NCBI RefSeq assembly: GCF_000185725.2
Contig: NZ_KI391954.1
Span: 1,088,185 to 1,152,184, forward strand
Length of the DNA stretch: 64,000 bases
Source: Segniliparus rugosus ATCC BAA-974
Lineage (GTDB): Bacteria > Actinomycetota > Actinomycetes > Mycobacteriales > Mycobacteriaceae
Reading direction: 5' to 3'
Shown one piece after another: positions 47,001-55,119 of the stretch. The translations under genes were made by a program, and so were the position numbers. Positions within the stretch are counted from its first letter, which is position 1. Each line of letters begins with the position of its first letter. The notes under the pieces were generated by a model. It saw nothing but the letters and a program-made list of their open reading frames with translations. It was not told the DNA's origin and searched no databases.

Positions 47001-50000
47001 CGATCACCCGTCTCGTCCTTGACAGGTCCACGAACCGGTTCACCTTCAACGGCCGCTCGAGCCACACCGAGCTGTGGACAGAGCACGCCCGAGGCAGGCT
47101 GGTCGAGGCGAACCTCGGGAGCATGAAGATCGACATTCCCGAAGCGTCCGAGGACGACCAGGTCTTCGAGTCCGAGGCCATCTACGCGCAACTCGAGGCG
47201 GCCGCGCTCGCCTATGGTCCGGCCTTCCAGCGAATTCGCAGCGCCAGGGTGACTGGCTCCACCTGTGTCGCCCAGCTGGCGAGCCCCGATCCGGACCAGT
47301 CCGGACCCGCTTCCCCGTACTCCGTGCACCCCACCATCGCCGATGCCGCGCTGCAGTGCATCGCGGTCGTCCTCACCGCGCGGCCGGAATTGCTCGCCGT
47401 GCAAATGGCGCATATCCCGGTTGCGGTGGAGCGGGTGCGGCTGTACCACGAGGTGCCCGAAAACCCGCTGGCCGTTGTGGAGGTGACGAGTTCCCACCCG
47501 CTCCGCGCGAACGCGTACCTCGTCTCCCCGGACGGCGACGTCGCCCTGGCCATGGTCGGCGTGGTGCTGCAGCCCGTCGGACCTGCTCCTGATCCGTTCG
47601 AAAAGCTCTCCCAAAACTTCTACGAGCTCAAGTGGGAGCTCGCCGACCCGCCGCAGGCCGAGGAGCAGCAGCCGGAGCAGTCGCAGGCCGAGGAGCAGCA
47701 GGCCGAGCAACTGGAAGGCCAGGAAGCCGAGCAACCGCAAGCCGAGAGCCCGCAAGCCGAGCAACCGCAAGCGGCTCCGGTCGACCAGGTCGCCCGCGCC
47801 GAGCAGCTCATCGAGCGGCGCTTGGCCGAGCATCGGCAGAGCCAAGGGGCTCAGCCCGAGGAGCAGAAGGCTGTCGTGGCCGAGGTCCGGGAGGCCAACG
47901 CTGTCGTCGAGGTCGGGGACGTGCCGGCTTCGGTCGCCGAAGGCGTCCGCAAAACGGCCGGCGATGAAGCCTCCGTCGTCCGCCTCGCCACGGGAGCGTC
48001 GCAAGACCAGTCGGCGGAACTGCTCGAAGCCCTCTCGGCAGTGTTGAGCCGCGACTCGTTCCTCAGAGTCGTCGTCGCCTTCGGCACGACGAACACCGCC
48101 GAGGAAAACCTCTACCAGCTCCTCGCGGTGGCCAAGGCGTTGACCGCGCTCAACCCGGACAAGGCCGAGCCTGACGCGGCGGCCTCCTCGGAGGAGGCGG
48201 CTCCCGCCGAGGAGCAGGCCGTCGCGCCGGAGATGCAGCTGGTCATGGTGACCAGCAAGGCCTTGGTCGCCCCAGGCGACAGCGATCTGGACCTCGCCCA
48301 GGCCCCCCTGGTCGGCGCGCGGAGGACGTTGGCCAATGAGAAGGAGAGCATTCAGTGGTTCTTGGTGGACCTGCCGGGGTCGGCCACGGCGGACGAAGTC
48401 GCCGCAGAGGTCGGCGCAGCAGGAACACGGGTCGACCTCGACGAGGTCGCCGTTCGCGGGGGCCAGCGATGGACTCAGCGGCTGCGTCGTTCATTGTCCG
48501 ACCTCACGGCGGTGTGGGACCAGCCTGTGCAGTCCACGGACCCCGATGTGGCGTATGAAATCCAGCTCCCGAAGTCGAGATTGTTCAAGGACCTCGCCTT
48601 GCGCGAGTGCGACCGCGTCGAACCCGGATCCCGGCAGGTGGAGGTCTCCTTCCAGTCCATGGGGCTCAACTTCAAGGACGCCCTCAAGGTCATTGGGATC
48701 TTGGGGGAGCGCGAGCTCGAAGGGACATACTTCGGCACGAAGCTCGTCATGGAGACCTGCGCGGTCGTCACGCGAGTGGGCCCCCACGTCGACGAGCTGG
48801 AGGTCGGCGACCTCGTTGTCGTCGCCGACAGGTCGACCCCGTTGCGCCGCTACGTGACCTTCGACCTCGACAGCGACACGCCATGGGCTCGTTTGGAGGA
48901 GGAGAAGCTCGACTACGTCAACCGCGACCCGCTCACGATCGGCTCCGGGCTGCCGTACATCGCCGCCGTCCACGCGTTCCGCACCCTGGCCAGGCTCCAA
49001 CCCGGAGAGAAGGTGCTCGTGCACGGCGCGGCCGGTGGCACGGGCATGGGCGCGGTGCAGGTCGCGCTCCTCATGGGCGCGGTCGTGTACGCGACCGCCG
49101 GCAGCGAGGAGCGCCGGCAGGCTGCGTTGGACCTCGGCGCGACCGCAGTCTTCGACTCCCGGTCCGTCTCGTTCGTCGACGATATCCTTCGGGCGACCAA
49201 CGGAGAAGGGGTCGACGTGATCTACAACTCCCTGCCGGGCGAAGCCCTCACCCAGAACTTCGAAGTCGCCGGGGAGTTCTGCCGGATCGTGGAGATCGGG
49301 AAAGCGGACATCCTCTTCGGCGGCGCGATAGAGCTCAGACCGTTCAACAAGAACCTGGCGTTCTTCTCCGTCGACCTGGACCGGCTCATGCTGCGCCGGC
49401 CGCAGGAGTTCCGGGCGCTCCTTCGGGAGAGCGCCGAGATGTTCGCCGTGTCGGAGGAAGCAGAATCATTCTTCAAGCTGCTGCCGTACACGAGGTTCCC
49501 GGTCACGGAAATCGTCCAGGCGTTCGAGGCCGTGTTCAAAGCCTCGCACATGGGGCGGATCGTGATCGACTTGCGCGACCAGCTCCCCATGGTGCTGCCG
49601 CGCAAACCGCAACCGACCCCTGTGCGCTTGGACGGCTCCTACCTCATCACGGGCGGCTTCGGAGCGTTCGGCTTGGCGACCGCTCGATCGCTCGTCGGCA
49701 AAGGGGCGAGGCATCTGGTCCTCGTCGGCCGCAGCGGAGCTACCACGGACGAGGCGCGGACACAGATCGAAGCGCTCCGGGCCGCTGGCGCGCATGTCCA
49801 GGAGGAACAGCTCGACATCACCGACTACGAACAGGCGCACCGCCTGATCGGGCGGCTGGAGGCTTCGGAGCACCCGCTCCGGGGCGTCTTCCACGCCGCT
49901 GGAGTCGTCAACGACCAGCCGTTCGGCGAGATCACGTTGGACGCGCTGGGGGAAGTGCTGGCTCCGAAGATCGCCGGGGCGATGAACCTCCACAAGGCGA

Positions 50001-50863
50001 CGCTCGAACACGAGTCGCAGCTCGACATGTTCGTCCTCTACTCCTCGATCAGCGCCTTGGTCGGCATCGTCCCGCAGGTGAGCTATGTCTCGGCGAACAG
50101 CGCGTTGGACGCCTTCGCCGAGTGGCGGCGCTCCCTCGGGCTGCCCGCGACTTCGATCAACTGGGGCGCGATGAGCGGCGGCGGCATGGCGGAGACCTCG
50201 GACGCGGTCGTCTCCTACCTCGATTACCTCGGGATGAAGTTCATCGACATGGACGCCGGGGTGGAGCTCATGCGGGAGTGCTCCCGCTTCGACCTCCCCC
50301 ACGTCGCCATCGTGAGCGCCGACTGGGAGCGGCTCCAGGCCACCATGCCGGTGGCCTTCCAGAGCAGCCGCTTGGGGCATCTCCCCAAGGACGCGGCCTC
50401 GATGTCGGACGAGCAAGCGGAGTTCCGGGCCATGCTGTTGCAGTTGCAACCGGAAGAGCGCGGCCCAGCCGTCACGCAGGTGCTGGTGGAGCAGCTCGCC
50501 GAGGTGCTTGAAGTCGAACCGGAGACCCTGGACCGCCGAGCCCCCATTGTGGATCTCGGGATCGACTCCCTCATGGCGGTCGAATTCGGCGCTCGGGCCG
50601 CGAAGCGCTTGAACATCCAGGTCGGCGCGCTCCAGTTCACCCCGGATCTGACACTTGAGCGAGTTGGCAACCGGGTTTCCGACCTTCTCATCCAAACGGC
50701 GAATGTGGAGGACGCGGCTGAACGGGATATGTCGAAGCGCAGCCTGCTGAAACGTCATCCGCTGAAGCAGGACGCGGCTCAGGACGACGCGGTTCAGGAC
50801 GCCGCGGCTCAGGACGACGAGGCGGAGCGCCGTGCCGACGAGCACGACGCGGTCAGGATGTGA
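44078..50863 (+). CDS. reducing type I polyketide synthase, KS-AT-DH-ER-KR-ACP
   Basis: A 2261-residue iterative-type synthase in the domain order of mycobacterial Mas and related lipid PKSs. KS (1-425): Cys175 in VDTACSSSL, His in VEAHGTGTG and NNFGHTEAAAG. AT (~530-830): GHSVGE with Ser at ~622. DH (~900-1180): HVVAGTVVLPG and HPTIADAALQ. A Gln/Glu/Ala repeat linker (~1190-1240) precedes a structural KR half. ER (~1500-1830): NADPH motif VHGAAGGTGMGAVQ. KR (~1850-2030): LITGGFGAFGLA, with catalytic Ser and Tyr in YSSIS and VSYVSANSALDAF. ACP (~2130-2200): GIDSLMA with the phosphopantetheine serine. No thioesterase; an acyltransferase such as the PapA-like neighbour may offload. The protein ends in an Asp/Ala/Gln-rich tail. 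GGAG lies 7 nt before ATG. Methylmalonyl versus malonyl choice is not settled by the AT motif (VPYHSH). Confidence 0.95.
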   Translation: MVAIAVIGIGCKFPGGIENADSFWDFVLNKGDAVTEIPKDRWDADKFYDPDPDAPGRMYTRRASFLTHRFQLFDADFFGISRREAAILDPQQRLLLEVTWEALDDAGIAGKVAGTNVGVFMGGFTNDNAVSRGITNKIEKINNFAAFSASQTLLSNRVSYTLNLTGPSMTVDTACSSSLVATHLAVQAITSGECDVALAGGSSVIFQPETFITMCKGRFLAVDGRCKSFDAAADGYGRGEGIGVVVLKSLEQARRDGDRVYAVLRGSGVNQDGRTMALPVPNPTSQRQLAERVIREAEVDPALIGFVEAHGTGTGIGDPLELSALGNAYGLAEGRAEPLLIGSVKNNFGHTEAAAGVAGLIKAALTAQRRTIAPQAVFNAPHPDVSLDSLRIRIPTEAEKYPDLGGPALVAVNSFGYGGTNAHVILEEPPAPVENQSPKRDSVRVFPISARSGPSLKDTARDYAELLRADPTDENAQRLKTGIVGRRAQHFLRRGFIYRDAGDLLEQLSAYAQSDEPVPPRVLFGGITDPVFVFSGMGPQWWGMGRSLLERPGLFQDLALEVDKAVGLISGWSLISEILRPEETSRITRTRIAQPANFLIQATLVKYLEHFGIRPAAVVGHSVGEVTSAYASGALSLADAAKVSFHRARVQAKTEGTGGMLAVGLGQADAERRIERFEGAVSVAAINGRGAVTLAGDSDALSALHDELVAEEVFAKALRVDVPYHSHLMDPILDELAGALTGLVPRQAKIPLYSTVTGGRVDGKEFADPAYWQKNVRQPVLFADAVDKLISDRYWVFLEVGPHPVLTGNVRESFVHNNIFGAAISTLHRDRDAEEAVLQAVSDLYAVGSIDVPGEADLYRDGTVEHMDLPRYPWVREEIWEEDPATLSSRYGDSDRFALLGDRIGELPPTWGLTLAPANLPWLPDHVVAGTVVLPGTAYLDAALSAVRQRTGHTYAGLDSVAFTAALIVADQDVPITRLVLDRSTNRFTFNGRSSHTELWTEHARGRLVEANLGSMKIDIPEASEDDQVFESEAIYAQLEAAALAYGPAFQRIRSARVTGSTCVAQLASPDPDQSGPASPYSVHPTIADAALQCIAVVLTARPELLAVQMAHIPVAVERVRLYHEVPENPLAVVEVTSSHPLRANAYLVSPDGDVALAMVGVVLQPVGPAPDPFEKLSQNFYELKWELADPPQAEEQQPEQSQAEEQQAEQLEGQEAEQPQAESPQAEQPQAAPVDQVARAEQLIERRLAEHRQSQGAQPEEQKAVVAEVREANAVVEVGDVPASVAEGVRKTAGDEASVVRLATGASQDQSAELLEALSAVLSRDSFLRVVVAFGTTNTAEENLYQLLAVAKALTALNPDKAEPDAAASSEEAAPAEEQAVAPEMQLVMVTSKALVAPGDSDLDLAQAPLVGARRTLANEKESIQWFLVDLPGSATADEVAAEVGAAGTRVDLDEVAVRGGQRWTQRLRRSLSDLTAVWDQPVQSTDPDVAYEIQLPKSRLFKDLALRECDRVEPGSRQVEVSFQSMGLNFKDALKVIGILGERELEGTYFGTKLVMETCAVVTRVGPHVDELEVGDLVVVADRSTPLRRYVTFDLDSDTPWARLEEEKLDYVNRDPLTIGSGLPYIAAVHAFRTLARLQPGEKVLVHGAAGGTGMGAVQVALLMGAVVYATAGSEERRQAALDLGATAVFDSRSVSFVDDILRATNGEGVDVIYNSLPGEALTQNFEVAGEFCRIVEIGKADILFGGAIELRPFNKNLAFFSVDLDRLMLRRPQEFRALLRESAEMFAVSEEAESFFKLLPYTRFPVTEIVQAFEAVFKASHMGRIVIDLRDQLPMVLPRKPQPTPVRLDGSYLITGGFGAFGLATARSLVGKGARHLVLVGRSGATTDEARTQIEALRAAGAHVQEEQLDITDYEQAHRLIGRLEASEHPLRGVFHAAGVVNDQPFGEITLDALGEVLAPKIAGAMNLHKATLEHESQLDMFVLYSSISALVGIVPQVSYVSANSALDAFAEWRRSLGLPATSINWGAMSGGGMAETSDAVVSYLDYLGMKFIDMDAGVELMRECSRFDLPHVAIVSADWERLQATMPVAFQSSRLGHLPKDAASMSDEQAEFRAMLLQLQPEERGPAVTQVLVEQLAEVLEVEPETLDRRAPIVDLGIDSLMAVEFGARAAKRLNIQVGALQFTPDLTLERVGNRVSDLLIQTANVEDAAERDMSKRSLLKRHPLKQDAAQDDAVQDAAAQDDEAERRADEHDAVRM

Positions 50864-50883
50864 ACTGGGGTTTTCGGATTCCC

Positions 50884-50920
50884 CGCCGGGGCGAGTGGAC
50901 GCGAGCCACTCGCCCCGGCG
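50884..50920 (+). terminator. terminator hairpin after the PKS gene
   Basis: CGCCGGGGCGAGTGG and CCACTCGCCCCGGCG form a perfect 15-bp stem with a 7-nt loop, 20 bp after the PKS stop. Confidence 0.8.
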
Positions 50921-50929
50921 CCGTCTCCC

Positions 50930-51240
50930 TCAGCGCCACCTGTTGACGAATCTCGAGACCCGTCCCGAACGCGGCGGGTCGCCGCCCAGCCAGACGACGC
51001 GCGCTGTGCCGCCGATCAGGACGGCGGCCAGCGGGATCTCGCCGAGCGCCGATGAGAGCATTGCGCCGCCGCACCGGTTCGTCGTGATGCCGAACCGGGC
51101 GGCGCGCGCCGAGCGGCCCCGGTCGCGAACGCGAACAGCATTATCAGACGATGCTGCAGAAAACCGAGCGCTGCGGCGGCGATCATGAATGGCAGCGGCT
51201 GGATGTCGAAACCCGCCCAGGCGGCCCGTCGAAGCGGTGC
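50930..51240 (-). pseudogene. possible broken small membrane-protein gene
   Basis: On the minus strand one frame reads FDIQPLPFMIAAAALGFLQ then HRLIMLFAFATG, a membrane-helix pattern. A second frame continues with SALGEIPLAAVLIGGTARVVWLGGDPPRSGR and stops at 50930. Joining the two would give a short membrane protein resembling the C-terminal half of DUF4345-type proteins. The frame break and lack of an upstream start suggest a decayed gene between the PKS and the acyltransferase. It could also be chance. Confidence 0.3.
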
Positions 51241-51271
51241 TGGGCGAACGGGGGAGGACTACGGCGCCTGC

Positions 51272-52630
51272 GTGATAACGCCGAGCCGGCTGCAGCCCCG
51301 GGACGATTGGGGCGTGCGTGCCGACCGCCTTTTGGGCGTTCCGTCGGTGTTGACCATGGGATGGTATTTCGAGGCGGCGATCGATCCGCCTGCTCTGTTC
51401 GGAATGTACGACCGCTTGATGCGAGGGCCGTTGAACCGTGTGGTCGAGCGGGCTCGGATCCCAGGGGCGAGGGACCGTTGGGCGCAGTCCCCGAGTGCGG
51501 GGGCGATGTTCTACTCGGCTGAGCCGATCAAGCCGGAGCGTGTCTTCGACTGGTTTGAAGAGCAGTGGGGAGCGCCATTGGATTTGCGCCGCGGGCCTGT
51601 GTGGCGGTTGACGGCGACAGCGGTCGAGGACGGCCATACGGTCGTCCTTCTGCTCGTCCATCACGCGGTGGCCGACGGGCACGGCGCGGGCAACGCGTGG
51701 GCGGCGGCAGCGGAGGGCAAGGTCGTCTGCGAATTGGCCGACGACGGGGGCTTGGTCGCCGATCTCGCGGACAGCCTGCGGCAATGGAGAGCGGCCTCGG
51801 TCGGGGCGGGGAAGCTGGTGCGGTCGCGGTGGCGGCAGAAGGCCGAGGGGAGTCCCGCGTCGCCGGCCGACGACCGCCAGGTGACCACCGCGGGGGATCT
51901 GGACCATGAGCCTGCGCCGTCTCCGACGTTCCTCCCTCGGCGGGCCTATTTGGAGTTCGCGCCGGACGAGTTCCGTCAGGCTGCTGCTGAGCGGGGCGGC
52001 ACGGTGAACAGTTTGCTCATGGGGATCGGGGCGAGGCTGCTCGTGGCCTCAGGAGTGATCCCAGACGGGCGCACGGTGGAGGTCTCGCAGCGGGTGAGCG
52101 AACGCGCCGAGGGCGATTACCGGGGGAACGTCACCTCGGGAGCCTCGCTCTTAGTCGACGCCGGTCCCTCGTTGTACGAGGACCTGCGGCCGATCAGGGC
52201 CGCGAGCAAAGAGGCGTTGCAGAACCGGGTGACCGGCGAGCATAACTTCGCCGAGCTTGATTCGCCGTTGATCCAGGCGCTCCCCGATTGTCTGTTCGCC
52301 CGACGGTTCGGCGTACGGCCAAAGAATCCGAGCAGGGCGCTGTGCACGACGTCGAACATCGGCAGGCTGGCAGATGTGGTCATGATGCTCGACGGGAAGC
52401 GCGCGCGCTCGTTCTACCCGTCGTTCGTGCTGCCGAAGCAAGACGAAGCCGAGCTGTGGCGGCGGTATTCCAGCGCGGTCCAAGTCATGCTGACAGACAC
52501 TGGCAAGGAGATGACGCTCATGGTCGAAGGGCGCAATCCCGAGCGGCACGCGGTCGGCCACGAGGAGTTCGTCGCTTCGCTCGTCGAAGAATGCCGCCGT
52601 TGGGGGCTCACGCCGCTGCGCGCGCTCTAA
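51272..52630 (+). CDS. PapA/condensation-superfamily acyltransferase
   Basis: A ~452-residue acyltransferase of the CoA-dependent acyltransferase superfamily (PapA, WS/DGAT, NRPS condensation). The catalytic H-H-x-x-x-D-G is at 130-136 (LLVHHAVADGHGAGNAW). Other family parts are FEEQWGAPLDLRRGPVWRLTA, VNSLLMGIGARLL, EVSQRVSERAEGDYRGNVTSGASLLV and CTTSNIGRLADVV. Such enzymes esterify a sugar or alcohol with an acyl chain from CoA or an ACP. Placed directly after the PKS, it may transfer the PKS product to its acceptor. The start is uncertain: the open frame begins at 51185, but homology seems to start near the GTG at 51272; the nearest GGAGG is 14 nt upstream, further than usual. Confidence 0.85.
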   Translation: MITPSRLQPRDDWGVRADRLLGVPSVLTMGWYFEAAIDPPALFGMYDRLMRGPLNRVVERARIPGARDRWAQSPSAGAMFYSAEPIKPERVFDWFEEQWGAPLDLRRGPVWRLTATAVEDGHTVVLLLVHHAVADGHGAGNAWAAAAEGKVVCELADDGGLVADLADSLRQWRAASVGAGKLVRSRWRQKAEGSPASPADDRQVTTAGDLDHEPAPSPTFLPRRAYLEFAPDEFRQAAAERGGTVNSLLMGIGARLLVASGVIPDGRTVEVSQRVSERAEGDYRGNVTSGASLLVDAGPSLYEDLRPIRAASKEALQNRVTGEHNFAELDSPLIQALPDCLFARRFGVRPKNPSRALCTTSNIGRLADVVMMLDGKRARSFYPSFVLPKQDEAELWRRYSSAVQVMLTDTGKEMTLMVEGRNPERHAVGHEEFVASLVEECRRWGLTPLRAL

Positions 52631-52671
52631 TACCGGACCAGATGGAGCGCGGAAGCCGGGGGGACGCGCCT

Positions 52672-53757
52672 TTACTGGCCCGCGTTGTGGGCCAGCTCGA
52701 TGGCGTACTGGTTCACGAAGACGCCCGCGCGGGGGTTCCCGCTGTTGCACGCCCCGTCGGACTCGCCGGGACGCTTGACCCAGAGGTACGCGTCGGCGTG
52801 CTCGCCAGCCGTTTCCGTGGTCGGCGCGGCGCCCAAGGCGCGGCCGCCGGGGTTGCACCAGCTGAGCGGGCTTTCGGGAGCAGGTCCGGCCCCGTTGCGC
52901 CCGGTGTCGATCACGTAGTGCGAGCCGTTCGTGAGCGCCGAGACTTCCTCGCCGTAGCCGATCTCCTCCTCGGTGGTGAAGAAGTTGGAGGTGTTGAGGC
53001 TGAAGCCTCGGGCGTGCTCGATACCCACCTGGTTGAGCCGGGAGGCGATTTCCTCGGCGCTCTTCCAACGGGAGTTCCCGCCGTCGATGTACACGGCCGC
53101 CGCGGGATTGCGGGTCAGCGTGTCGACGGCGTAGCGGATCAAGTCGAAGCGCTCCTGGCGCTGGTCCGGCGACAGGCAGTCGGCCATGTCGAGCGCGTCG
53201 GGCTCGAGGACGATCACAACCGGCGAGGAGCCGATGCTGCCCGCGACGCCGTCGATCCACCCCCGGTAGTCCGCCCCGGTCGCGAAGCCGCCCGCCGCGA
53301 AGCTGCCGCAGTCGCGGTGCGGGATCGCGTAGATCGCCAGCACCGGCAGCTCGCCAGCGGCCCGCGCCCCGTCGAGGTACCCGTTGACCACCCAGCCGGG
53401 GACCGCCTCGTCGATCCAGAACGCCTGCGGCGTGTTGGCGATGGCGGACAGCTCAGGGCTTGGCGGGTTGGCGCTGTTGGCGGCGCGCGAAGCCGCCGAC
53501 GTGGGATTGACGTAGAGGGGCTGCCCGACCAGGGGGTTCTCCCCGTTGGCGAGGCGCGCCGCGACGTCGGGGAGTTCGCGCGCCTCGGCTTCCTGCTCCG
53601 GGGCTTCCTGTTCTGGGGCGTCCTGTTCCGAGGCCTCCTGGGCCGTGTCGGGCGCGTCCTCCGCCGGGTCGGCGGAGCAATCCGCGCCCGTGACGGCGGC
53701 GATAGCGAGGAACGGGGAGATCCACCGCGCGACTGCGCGAGCAGCTGAGGAAATCAC
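52672..53757 (-). CDS. secreted glycoside hydrolase family 6 (endoglucanase-like)
   Basis: A 361-residue exported GH6 enzyme, which cleaves beta-1,4-glucan with inversion. A signal peptide (ARWISPFLAIAAVTG) is followed by an acidic Glu/Gln/Ala/Pro spacer (~30-63). The catalytic domain has LYVNPTSAASRAAN, AFWIDEAVPGWVV, YAIPHRDCGSFAAGG with Asp149 (equivalent to the pKa-modulating Asp of Cel6A), VIVLEPDALDMADC with Asp187 (the catalytic acid), YIDGGNSRW, and AYLWVKRPGESDGAC. The end NQYAIELA is typical of mycobacterial CelA-like proteins. Start: GTG at 53757, 7 nt after a TATGCT hexamer; an ATG four codons upstream (53769) lies within that hexamer. No cellulose-binding module is present. Confidence 0.9.
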   Translation of the reverse strand: MISSAARAVARWISPFLAIAAVTGADCSADPAEDAPDTAQEASEQDAPEQEAPEQEAEARELPDVAARLANGENPLVGQPLYVNPTSAASRAANSANPPSPELSAIANTPQAFWIDEAVPGWVVNGYLDGARAAGELPVLAIYAIPHRDCGSFAAGGFATGADYRGWIDGVAGSIGSSPVVIVLEPDALDMADCLSPDQRQERFDLIRYAVDTLTRNPAAAVYIDGGNSRWKSAEEIASRLNQVGIEHARGFSLNTSNFFTTEEEIGYGEEVSALTNGSHYVIDTGRNGAGPAPESPLSWCNPGGRALGAAPTTETAGEHADAYLWVKRPGESDGACNSGNPRAGVFVNQYAIELAHNAGQ

Positions 53758-53764
53758 TCCAGGA

Positions 53765-53770
53765 AGCATA
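53765..53770 (-). promoter_or_regulatory. -10 hexamer TATGCT of the GH6 gene (leaderless GTG)
   Basis: On the minus strand TATGCT is followed by 7 nt and GTG (53757). It overlaps the alternative ATG start. Confidence 0.5.
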
Positions 53771-53906
53771 CTGTCACAAAGCTGCGCGCGCGAATCAACG
53801 GAGCCGGGCGAGGGCGCGACGGAGCCGACGGCGGATCTCGGCCGGTCGGGGCCGCCCGCGAAACGCGTGGACGCTGCGGCTGCGGCTTTTTGTCGGTGCC
53901 ATGCGC

Positions 53907-53912
53907 TACGTT
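53907..53912 (+). promoter_or_regulatory. -10 hexamer TACGTT of the Eco29kI-like operon (leaderless)
   Basis: TACGTT ends 7 nt before the ATG at 53920; no ribosome-binding sequence is visible. Confidence 0.5.
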
Positions 53913-53919
53913 CTCAAGC

Positions 53920-55119
53920 ATGTCGATCCGAGGTGTGGAGCTTTTCGCCGGCGGCGGGGGGCTGCTCCTTGGCTCCTCGCTCGCGGGCGTGCGGCATGAG
54001 CTCGCGGTCGAGCGGGACCGGTGGGCCTGCGACACGCTCCGGGCGAACGCGGCGGCGGGCCATCCGCTCGTGCGCGGGTTGCGGGTGCTGTGCGACGACG
54101 TCCGTTCGGCGGATTGGTCGGGGTTCGAGGACGGCGTGGACCTGGTCGCGGGCGGACCGCCCTGCCAGCCGTTCTCGCTCGGGGGCAAGGCTCGGGCGGC
54201 GGACGACTCCCGCGACATGTTCCCCGCGCTGGCCGAGGCGATCGCCGCGCTGCGCCCGAGGGCTTTCGTCGTGGAGAACGTGCGCGGCCTGACCAGGCAG
54301 AGCTTCCACGACTACTTCTCGTACGTGAAGCTTCGCCTGACGTACCCGGAGATCGGCTCGCGCGAGGGCGAAACGTGGCGGGAGCACGCCGGGAGGCTGG
54401 AGCGCGAGCACACCGCCGGCGGCGGGGCCGCGCTCAAGTACAACCTGGTGGACCGGGTCGTGGACGCGGCGGACTACGGCGTGCCGCAGCGCCGCCACCG
54501 GGTGTTCATCGTGGGCTTCCGCTCCGACGTGCGGGCCGGATGGGCCTTCCCCGCCCCGACGCACTCGGGGGAGGCGCTGCGCCGGGCGCAGGCCGAAGGG
54601 GACTATTTCGACCGCCACCAGGTCCCCGCGCGCGAGCGCCTCGTGATCCGGCAGGCCGGACAGGGCGGCGATCCCGACCTGCTCCCGTGGCGGACTGTGC
54701 GCGACGCCCTGGCGGGCATGCCCGAGCCCCGCCACGGCGGGACTGCGGGCTGGTCGGACCACAAGCTGCAAGCCGGGGCGCGCAGCTACCCAGGGCACAC
54801 CGGCTCGCCGGTGGACGAGCCGAGCAAAACGCTCAAAGCGGGCGGGCACGGCGTGCCAGGAGGCGAGAACATGCTCCGCAGGCCGGACGGCGGGGTGCGG
54901 TACTACTCCGTCCGGGAGGCCGCCCGGATCCAGACCTTCCCGGACGAGTACGCCTTGCACGGCTCGTGGGGCGAGGCCATGCGCCAGATCGGCAACGCGG
55001 TGCCGGTGCTGTTGGCGCGCGTCGTCATGTCGAGCGTGGTCGAGCACTTGGAGCTGGACGCGGGCAGGACTGCCGAGCGCCGCCTCGGCCAGGCGAAACG
55101 CCTTCGCGCGGTGTCGTGA
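53920..55119 (+). CDS. C5-cytosine DNA methyltransferase of an Eco29kI-type system
   Basis: A 399-residue cytosine-5 methyltransferase. Motif I is VELFAGGGGLLLGSSLAG (~6-23), motif IV AGGPPCQPFSLGG with catalytic Cys82, motif VI FVVENVRGLTRQSF, motif VIII PQRRHRVFIVGF, a recognition region of about 130 residues (~200-320), and motifs IX-X (IQTFPDEY, MRQIGNAVPVLLA). Start ATG at 53920, 7 nt after TACGTT; the longer frame from 53890 would cross that hexamer. Its stop overlaps the next ATG (TGATG), so methylase and endonuclease are coupled. Based on the partner, the target should be CCGCGG. Confidence 0.93.
   Translation: MSIRGVELFAGGGGLLLGSSLAGVRHELAVERDRWACDTLRANAAAGHPLVRGLRVLCDDVRSADWSGFEDGVDLVAGGPPCQPFSLGGKARAADDSRDMFPALAEAIAALRPRAFVVENVRGLTRQSFHDYFSYVKLRLTYPEIGSREGETWREHAGRLEREHTAGGGAALKYNLVDRVVDAADYGVPQRRHRVFIVGFRSDVRAGWAFPAPTHSGEALRRAQAEGDYFDRHQVPARERLVIRQAGQGGDPDLLPWRTVRDALAGMPEPRHGGTAGWSDHKLQAGARSYPGHTGSPVDEPSKTLKAGGHGVPGGENMLRRPDGGVRYYSVREAARIQTFPDEYALHGSWGEAMRQIGNAVPVLLARVVMSSVVEHLELDAGRTAERRLGQAKRLRAVS

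Noticed and set aside
45722-48004. 760-residue minus frame inside the PKS gene, and the plus frame 48607-50511
   Set aside because: Both are shadow frames of the PKS; no domain is recognisable and the PKS frame is continuous with all catalytic motifs.
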